DNA of 11,705 nucleotides from Angelakisella sp. (GTDB lineage: Bacteria; Bacillota; Clostridia; Oscillospirales; Ruminococcaceae). Below, piece by piece: positions 6,878-11,705 of this stretch. The notes beneath the pieces are model-generated. The model was not told where the DNA came from, did no database searches, and worked only from the letters and a program-made list of their open reading frames with translations. Both the position numbers and the translations under genes were made by a program. Each line of letters begins with the position of its first letter. Position 1 is the stretch's first letter. The DNA lies in contig JAHHTR010000064.1 in NCBI GenBank assembly GCA_020024515.1, forward strand, positions 1 through 11,705, written 5' to 3'.

Positions 6878-8686
6878 TTATGGTAATTTGCCCAAATATA
6901 TGTTTGAACTGTCTATACCTTCTCCTATAATAACAATATTTGCATTTGAATAAGCTTTTCTCAGAGCATCTAAATATTTATAGTATCTGTAAGCTGAACC
7001 ATAAGATTTATCAGCTTCCAAACTTGCCATAAATTCAGCGACAGAAAATTTTGCCTGAGCAATATTGTTATAACTTTTTGCTTTCGCAATATTTATATCT
7101 GTATCATACGTTCTTGTGGCATCTCCAAGTGTCACTGCCGCGCGTGCTTCTGCCTGCAAAATAATTTTCTCCGCATCTATTCCGGCACTGATTATCTTTT
7201 GATAAATTTCGGCAACCTCTATCGGAGGGTGTATGCTTTCAACAATAACACTCGCTACTTTTAGCCCTGTATTGTATCGGGAAATACGTTTTACAAGGTC
7301 GTTTTCAAAACTTTTTGAAAATGCAACTCTGTCGGTTGCCAAAAGCGTTTCAAGATTTGTGCTTATTGTTTTTGAAGTAATAGCCTCGTAAGCTGCCGAT
7401 TCCAGTATTTTTTCGGGAGAATTGCTACATTTAAGGTAGTCGCATAAATCTTCGATTTTATATTCTATTCTCAGATTTATGGAAACCAATTCATTTCCTC
7501 CGCCAAGCAGTAATTTGTTTTCTTCCCCTCCATGGTTTTCTGTCCATAGATTGTCACCGATAGCGTTTTCAGAAGTATAGCCGATAGTTATTGCTTTTAA
7601 ATTCTCGGTGTCATACACGTCCACAACGTCAAACGGTCTAGGTAAAGTAATATGAATACCTGGCGTTATTATATTTGGTGACATTTTACCGAATCTATAC
7701 AGCGCTCCTCTTTGGTTTGGCTGAATTTGCACGATACCTGTACTAAACCATAAAAAAGCCACGCTGATTAAACACATATAAGGCAAAGCTTTTTTAATGA
7801 GTAAAATACTCCATAATGAACGCATGGTTACACCTGAATTTTTTTCAAGATATGTAACTATATCAAAATCTTCTTTATTGGCATTGAAAAAATGAAATGC
7901 AATATCAGGATTTGTAATTAATTCATGTTTAATTAGGCGAACACTGTACCAAAACACTGTGACAATTGTCTGTGTTGTAAACAACGTGATTAAAATAAAT
8001 AAAAAAAATTTATATAAATCCCACAAATTCAGCAGTGGCATTGATGAAATAAGAGTTGCTGCGAGAAATAAGAATTTCAGATTTTTTATTGAATTTTGCA
8101 GATTTGTTAAAATTACCATATGTCGGTGAGTTAATGCAGAGTTGTCTTTTTTAATATGTTGACACCAAATCTCAAAAACAAGAAACACCAAAAAAATTAC
8201 AGAAAAAACAATGGGATTTATTATACTATTCTTATAACTATAAAATCGTTTTATCGATATCCAAAAATAAATATTGACAGACAATATAAATATCGCATTC
8301 AAGATTGACACAACTGCGATTTGCTTTGAACGCAAAATTTCATATAGCTTTAAAATTTTTATTTTAAATTTTTTGGTTAATTTAATCCATTGCCTGCAAA
8401 ATTTATATTTTTTAAAAAAATTTTTGGGATTATAATCATGAAAGATTTCATTTTGACAATTATTTACAAAAGCAGGCAATGGATTTTTATTTTCTTTCAG
8501 TATAACTAAAAAAAAGTTTATTACCAGAGGTTGTAAAATCAATAAAACTAAGATATTAACAGCTGAGTATTCCGATAAAAAAGAAAAAATAATAAGTCCA
8601 AATACAGTTATAGCCATAACTGACATTGCCAGCAGACAAGTTAATATATTATTTGACTTTTTTACTGAATTTTTGCGATTTCTCAT
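6878..8686 (-). CDS. SPFH-domain protein with polytopic N-terminal membrane domain
   Basis: The product has 602 residues and starts at ATG 8686. AAGGAG at 8694-8699 lies seven bases upstream of that codon, while the in-frame ATG at 8728 has no ribosome site. The first 300 residues are unusual for an SPFH protein: about six hydrophobic segments (roughly 14-36, 44-64, 123-145, 157-175, 203-221, 225-247) joined by basic loops rich in Lys, Phe and Tyr, which I do not recognise as a known domain. A further helix at 299-317 leads directly into an HflK-like SPFH domain (IQPNQRGALYRFGKM, TPGIHITLPRPFD), with HPPIEVAEIYQKI at 486-498 and a coiled-coil-prone Ala/Glu region (505-560). The conserved HflK TGDxN motif is replaced by GGGNELVSINLRIEY. 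The gene is first in the operon, after a strong promoter. The polytopic part could anchor or recruit a membrane client of the SPFH assembly. Confidence 0.85.
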   Translation of the reverse strand: MRNRKNSVKKSNNILTCLLAMSVMAITVFGLIIFSFLSEYSAVNILVLLILQPLVINFFLVILKENKNPLPAFVNNCQNEIFHDYNPKNFFKKYKFCRQWIKLTKKFKIKILKLYEILRSKQIAVVSILNAIFILSVNIYFWISIKRFYSYKNSIINPIVFSVIFLVFLVFEIWCQHIKKDNSALTHRHMVILTNLQNSIKNLKFLFLAATLISSMPLLNLWDLYKFFLFILITLFTTQTIVTVFWYSVRLIKHELITNPDIAFHFFNANKEDFDIVTYLEKNSGVTMRSLWSILLIKKALPYMCLISVAFLWFSTGIVQIQPNQRGALYRFGKMSPNIITPGIHITLPRPFDVVDVYDTENLKAITIGYTSENAIGDNLWTENHGGEENKLLLGGGNELVSINLRIEYKIEDLCDYLKCSNSPEKILESAAYEAITSKTISTNLETLLATDRVAFSKSFENDLVKRISRYNTGLKVASVIVESIHPPIEVAEIYQKIISAGIDAEKIILQAEARAAVTLGDATRTYDTDINIAKAKSYNNIAQAKFSVAEFMASLEADKSYGSAYRYYKYLDALRKAYSNANIVIIGEGIDSSNIYLGKLP

Positions 8687-8693
8687 TGTCGTT

Positions 8694-8699
8694 CTCCTT
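8694..8699 (-). promoter_or_regulatory. Ribosome binding site that fixes the start at 8686
   Basis: AAGGAG on the minus strand lies seven bases before ATG 8686. The upstream in-frame ATG at 8728 is preceded only by A/T-rich DNA, and starting there would place this ribosome site inside the reading frame. Confidence 0.8.
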
Positions 8700-8775
8700 A
8701 ATAATAAAGACAAAAAATTGTATAACATTTAACAAAAAATACAATATTTGGTTAAATTATCTTAATGTGATTAAA

Positions 8776-8804
8776 ATTTTAGAACAAAACAAAATAAATG
8801 TCAA
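8776..8804 (-). promoter_or_regulatory. Sigma-A promoter of the SPFH/ATPase operon
   Basis: On the minus strand, a perfect TTGACA (8799-8804) and TAAAAT (8776-8781) are 17 bases apart. The leader to ATG 8686 is about 85 bases and contains an inverted repeat, ATTTAAC (8727-8733) and GTTAAAT (8751-8757), which could be an operator or a weak stem. No metal-regulator site such as a MerR-type elongated spacer is seen; the near-consensus boxes suggest solid basal expression. Confidence 0.8.
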
Positions 8805-8946
8805 TAGCTACACCTTGTTAAATATACATAAGTTTTTTTGATATTCTAGTGGCAAATAAAAATGAACAAATAACAAATTCAAATAACCTCTATTCTTAGT
8901 ATATTTATTATAGTTTAGTTCTTTTTTAGATAAAATAACAAAACTA

Positions 8947-8975
8947 TTGACATTTGTAGATAAAAAATGTATTAT
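8947..8975 (+). promoter_or_regulatory. Sigma-A promoter of the nucleotidase gene
   Basis: TTGACA (8947-8952) and TATTAT (8970-8975) are 17 bases apart on the plus strand, about 50 bases before ATG 9027. The two divergent promoters in this 340-base interval share the TTGACATTT core and lie about 140 bases apart. Confidence 0.78.
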
Positions 8976-9015
8976 TTATTCATACTTACTGTATAAAACG
9001 GTTTGAAATTTATTA

Positions 9016-9021
9016 AGGAGG
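9016..9021 (+). promoter_or_regulatory. Ribosome binding site that fixes the start at 9027
   Basis: AGGAGG lies five bases before ATG 9027. An in-frame TTG at 9003 would put this perfect ribosome site inside the coding region and disturb the lipoprotein signal, so 9027 is preferred. Confidence 0.85.
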
Positions 9022-9026
9022 AAAAA

Positions 9027-10865
9027 ATGAATATTAATAAGAGAATTTTCGCTTTGTTATTGTCAGTGATTTTTGTTATCTCAATGATAACAGGCTGTCA
9101 AAACCAAACAGCCAATCCAACAACAGATGACAAAACATCAATCGCAACATCAACATCGTCAACGCTTAAAGAAGGCGATAAGAAAACTATTACTTTATTG
9201 CAGACAAGTGACTTGCATGGTATGGTAAATCCATTTGACTATGCGTCAAACAAAGAACAAAAAGCAAGTATGGCTCACTGTGCAACTGTTGTAGCCGAAG
9301 AAAGAAAAGTAAATCCCAATTTACTTCTTTTGGATACCGGAGATACAATTCAGGCGAACTATATTCAACACTTTTTGAAAGAAGATCCAATTCCGATTAT
9401 TGACGCTATGAACTACTTAAAATATGATGCTTGGACTCTTGGAAATCATGAGTTTAACTTTGGCTTTAATTTTGTGGAAAAATCAATAAAAGAATTTAAA
9501 GGCACATCACTTGCCGGCAATATTTATAAAGATGGTAAACGTTGGTTAGATGCGTACAAAATATTTAATGTGGATGGCATTAAAGTAGCTGTATTTGGTA
9601 TAAATGCCCCACATATTCCACAATGGGAAAAATCAGATCCTACTCACTATGATAATATGAGCTTTACATCACCTATGGAAGAAACAGCTAAAATTCTAGA
9701 TGAACTGGAAGGAAAAGCAGATGTTATTATCGGTAGCGTTCATTATGGTCCTGACGGTGAATATGGTACAGAAGGTATGACTGCTGTTGCAGAAGCATAT
9801 GGTGATCGTATACATGGTCTATTTATAGGACATGCGCATTCCACAATAGAAGAAGTTATAAATGGTTGTCCAGTTATCGAGCCAGCAAATAACGGTAAAT
9901 TTGTAGGTAAAATTTCCGTTGATTTGGAAGTAAAAGACGGTAAATGGACAGTTACAAACAAAAAAGGCGAACTTATTGACGCATCTAAATATGCTCCTGA
10001 CAAGGACTTTTTGGAAAGATACAAAGATTTGCATGAAAACAGTCTTGCAATAGCAGGTAAACAAATAGGTGAAGTTGGCGAAACATTTATGAACCCTGTA
10101 TTTGAACTGCCAGGTATTCCAAGAGCTATCATAGAAGATAACCCAATAATTGATTTGGTTAATAAAGTACAAATGGAGCAAGCGAATGCAGATGTATCTC
10201 TTGCGGCTCTGTTTATATCAGACGCTAATTTGGAAAAAGGTCCTTTCCTTGACAGAGACAGCGTTAAAATATATAAATATGACAATACGCTGTTTGGCGT
10301 TATGGTTACAGGCAAACAACTGAAAGCCATAATGGAAGAACAAGCGGGTAAATTCTTTAATCAATATAAACCTGGTGATGTGACTATCAGTTTCAATCCT
10401 GAAATACGTATGTATAATTACGATATGTTCGCAGGTGTTGACTATGAAATTGATATTTCAAAACCTGTTGGTCAAAGAATTATAAACGTTAAATTTAAAG
10501 GTGAACCACTTGCCGACGACCAAATAGTAAAACTTGCTCTTAATAATTACCGTTATGGCGGTTTAACAGGCGCAGGTCTTATTAAACCGGAAGATGTATA
10601 TTACGAAGGCGGTGCTGTTCGTGATATGATATCTGAATATGTTGCAAAGTTAGGCAAACCACTTATGCCTGAATGTGATAACAACTGGAAAATTGTTGGA
10701 GCTGATTTGAATGACCCACAAAAATCCTTAATATATGAAAAAGTTAAAAACGGTGAATTGGAAATCCCCAAATCAGAAGACGGTCGCACACCTAACGTTA
10801 AATCACTCAATGGTCCTGAGCTTCGCACAGAAGGTAAACTTCCGCCACTTGCAAATGCCGCATAA
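9027..10865 (+). CDS. Lipoprotein 5'/3'-nucleotidase or 2',3'-cyclic phosphodiesterase (CpdB/YfkN-type)
   Basis: The product has 612 residues. It begins with a lipoprotein signal peptide: Lys/Arg at 5-6, a hydrophobic core, and a lipobox-like MITGC with lipidated Cys24. A Thr/Ser-rich linker follows (25-50). The metallophosphoesterase domain carries every expected dimetal ligand motif: SDLHG (Asp62, His64), DTGD (Asp103, Asp106), GNHE (140-142), VHYG (His239) and GHAH (His269, His271). The C-terminal nucleotide-binding domain starts near NPIIDLV (372) and contains YNYDMFAGVDYEID (463-476) and NNYRYGG (506-512), which resemble the cyclic phosphodiesterase/3'-nucleotidase branch more than UshA. 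Outside the cell it would release nucleosides and phosphate from nucleotides. It is monocistronic, divergent from the SPFH operon. No lesions are seen. The exact preferred substrate cannot be read from sequence. Confidence 0.9.
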   Translation: MNINKRIFALLLSVIFVISMITGCQNQTANPTTDDKTSIATSTSSTLKEGDKKTITLLQTSDLHGMVNPFDYASNKEQKASMAHCATVVAEERKVNPNLLLLDTGDTIQANYIQHFLKEDPIPIIDAMNYLKYDAWTLGNHEFNFGFNFVEKSIKEFKGTSLAGNIYKDGKRWLDAYKIFNVDGIKVAVFGINAPHIPQWEKSDPTHYDNMSFTSPMEETAKILDELEGKADVIIGSVHYGPDGEYGTEGMTAVAEAYGDRIHGLFIGHAHSTIEEVINGCPVIEPANNGKFVGKISVDLEVKDGKWTVTNKKGELIDASKYAPDKDFLERYKDLHENSLAIAGKQIGEVGETFMNPVFELPGIPRAIIEDNPIIDLVNKVQMEQANADVSLAALFISDANLEKGPFLDRDSVKIYKYDNTLFGVMVTGKQLKAIMEEQAGKFFNQYKPGDVTISFNPEIRMYNYDMFAGVDYEIDISKPVGQRIINVKFKGEPLADDQIVKLALNNYRYGGLTGAGLIKPEDVYYEGGAVRDMISEYVAKLGKPLMPECDNNWKIVGADLNDPQKSLIYEKVKNGELEIPKSEDGRTPNVKSLNGPELRTEGKLPPLANAA

Positions 10866-10987
10866 GTTTAAGATACTTAACACTCTTGTAAATCTAAAAT
10901 AATTTAAATCATTCATACAGTATAAGAAGGTTATTTGAAAATAAAATAATTTTTCATAAAAAGACACAAGCTTTTTCTACACTCTGT

Positions 10988-11011
10988 TTAACTGTATAAT
11001 TATACAGTTAA
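10988..11011. repeat. Perfect 24-base palindrome before the recombinase relic
   Basis: TTAACTGTATAA (10988-10999) is followed at once by its exact reverse complement (11000-11011), then TTTT. It lies between the nucleotidase stop and the recombinase relic. It could be an operator for a dimeric regulator, a weak all-A/U terminator for the nucleotidase transcript, or a recombination site of the relic element. A smaller AGGAG/CTCCT hairpin follows at about 11016-11030. Confidence 0.55.
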
Positions 11012-11076
11012 TTTTAGGAGATAGGCTCCTTTATTAACCTAAATTTCTAAATTTATTATAACAAGGAGTGTACAAT

Positions 11077-11705
11077 ATGAAACCATAGGTACAAATAATC
11101 GAAGGTAAGAAAAACAAATACAATCTTGCCAAAATGACAGCAAAGAAATTAAGGGTGGCAGCATATTGCCGGGTAAGCACAGACAATGACGAACAGCTGA
11201 ACAGCTATAACGCGCAAGTGAATTATTACACAAACTTAATTCAGCAAAATGAAGAATGGGAGTTCATAAACGTCTATGCTGACTTTGGAATATCGGGTAC
11301 GCAGGTAAAAAACAGAGCGGAGTTTCAAAGAATGATATCCGATGAAAAAATGGGACTGATAGATATGATAATAACCAAAAGCATATCGAGATTTGCGAGA
11401 AACACAATCGACACGCTGAAATATGTAAGGGAGCTAAAAGAAATAGTGGTTGCGGTTAAGTTTGAAAAAGAAAATATAATCACAACCACTGAACACGGTG
11501 AAACACGGTAAATCAAACTGTTTTCACTCCAAATCAATCAGCGAAGATGTAATAAAAGACTGCTTTGTAAAAGCTTTCAATAAGCTCTGCAAGAACAGTC
11601 AAAACATAGTCAATGACTTTATGAACAACATAACTAAATCTATCGAATGCAAAAAGACAGAACAGGAAATGCAGGAGATCAATAAAAAAATCAACACTGC
11701 AAAGG
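11077..11705 (+). pseudogene. Large serine recombinase, broken (continues past window edge)
   Basis: The start is ATG 11077, eight bases after AAGGAG. Codon 4 is TAG (11086-11088), yet the frame continues (VQIIEGKKNKYNLAK) into a good resolvase catalytic domain from Met at 11134: RVAAYCRVSTD with the nucleophilic Ser, YADFGISGTQ, and KSISRFARNT. After KFEKENI, where roughly 250 residues of recombinase and DNA-binding region should follow, the sequence jumps to EHGETR and stops at TAA 11509-11511. One frame over, from about 11498, it reads VKHGKSNCFHSKSISEDVIK and on to the window end, the C-terminal zinc-ribbon edge and coiled coil of the same family. So a large internal deletion with a frame change joined the two ends, near the repeated ACACGGT (11493-11499, 11503-11509). 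Members excise or integrate mobile elements; this copy cannot be active as written. Confidence 0.85.

Noticed and set aside
6878..8728. Start at 8728 for the 602-residue SPFH protein
   Set aside because: There is no ribosome site upstream of 8728, while AAGGAG is well placed for the ATG at 8686.
9743..10330. Long minus-strand open frame of 195 codons inside the nucleotidase gene
   Set aside because: It is antisense to a gene with complete catalytic motifs, is Ser/Pro/Thr-rich as shadow frames are, and has no ribosome site.
1..11705. CRISPR arrays, tRNA or rRNA genes, insertion sequences with terminal repeats
   Set aside because: I saw no regularly spaced repeats, no cloverleaf or ribosomal sequence, and no transposase or paired terminal repeats.

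Overview
The window is AT-rich, low-GC DNA with strong AGGAGG-type ribosome sites, TTGACA/TATAAT-type promoters, a lipoprotein of Gram-positive style, a LytTR/DUF3021 pair and a large serine recombinase. This points to an anaerobic Bacillota (Clostridia-like) genome; I cannot name the species.

Layout. Positions 1-97 (minus) hold the first 32 codons of a sulfatase that continues outside the window, with its promoter (152-180) and a palindromic candidate operator. Positions 367-1310 (plus) hold a decaying regulatory pair, a LytTR DNA-binding protein and a DUF3021 membrane protein. Between them they carry two nonsense codons and two homopolymer frameshifts, and they end in a strong hairpin terminator. 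Positions 1343-2269 (minus) encode an intact EamA/DMT transporter with its own promoter. A 627-base non-coding stretch follows, which ends in two hairpins.

The centre of the window (2897-8686, minus) is a tightly packed four-gene operon. In transcription order it encodes a 602-residue SPFH protein with a large polytopic membrane N-domain, an HflC-like SPFH protein, an HflK-like SPFH protein, and a P1B-type metal ATPase without an N-terminal metal-binding domain. The gaps are +15, -4 and -14 nt, one strong promoter lies upstream and a hairpin terminator lies downstream. No ftsH is present. The arrangement suggests that an HflK/HflC-type membrane cage here serves a metal-transporting P-type ATPase rather than the FtsH protease; that is inference, and it is the most interesting item in the window.

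Divergent from the operon, 9027-10865 (plus) encodes a secreted lipoprotein nucleotidase/cyclic phosphodiesterase of the CpdB/YfkN type. The window ends in a broken large serine recombinase (11077 onward) with an amber codon at position 4, an internal deletion of most of its middle, and a frame change, so it is a mobile-element relic. Pseudogenes thus lie on both sides of the intact central block.
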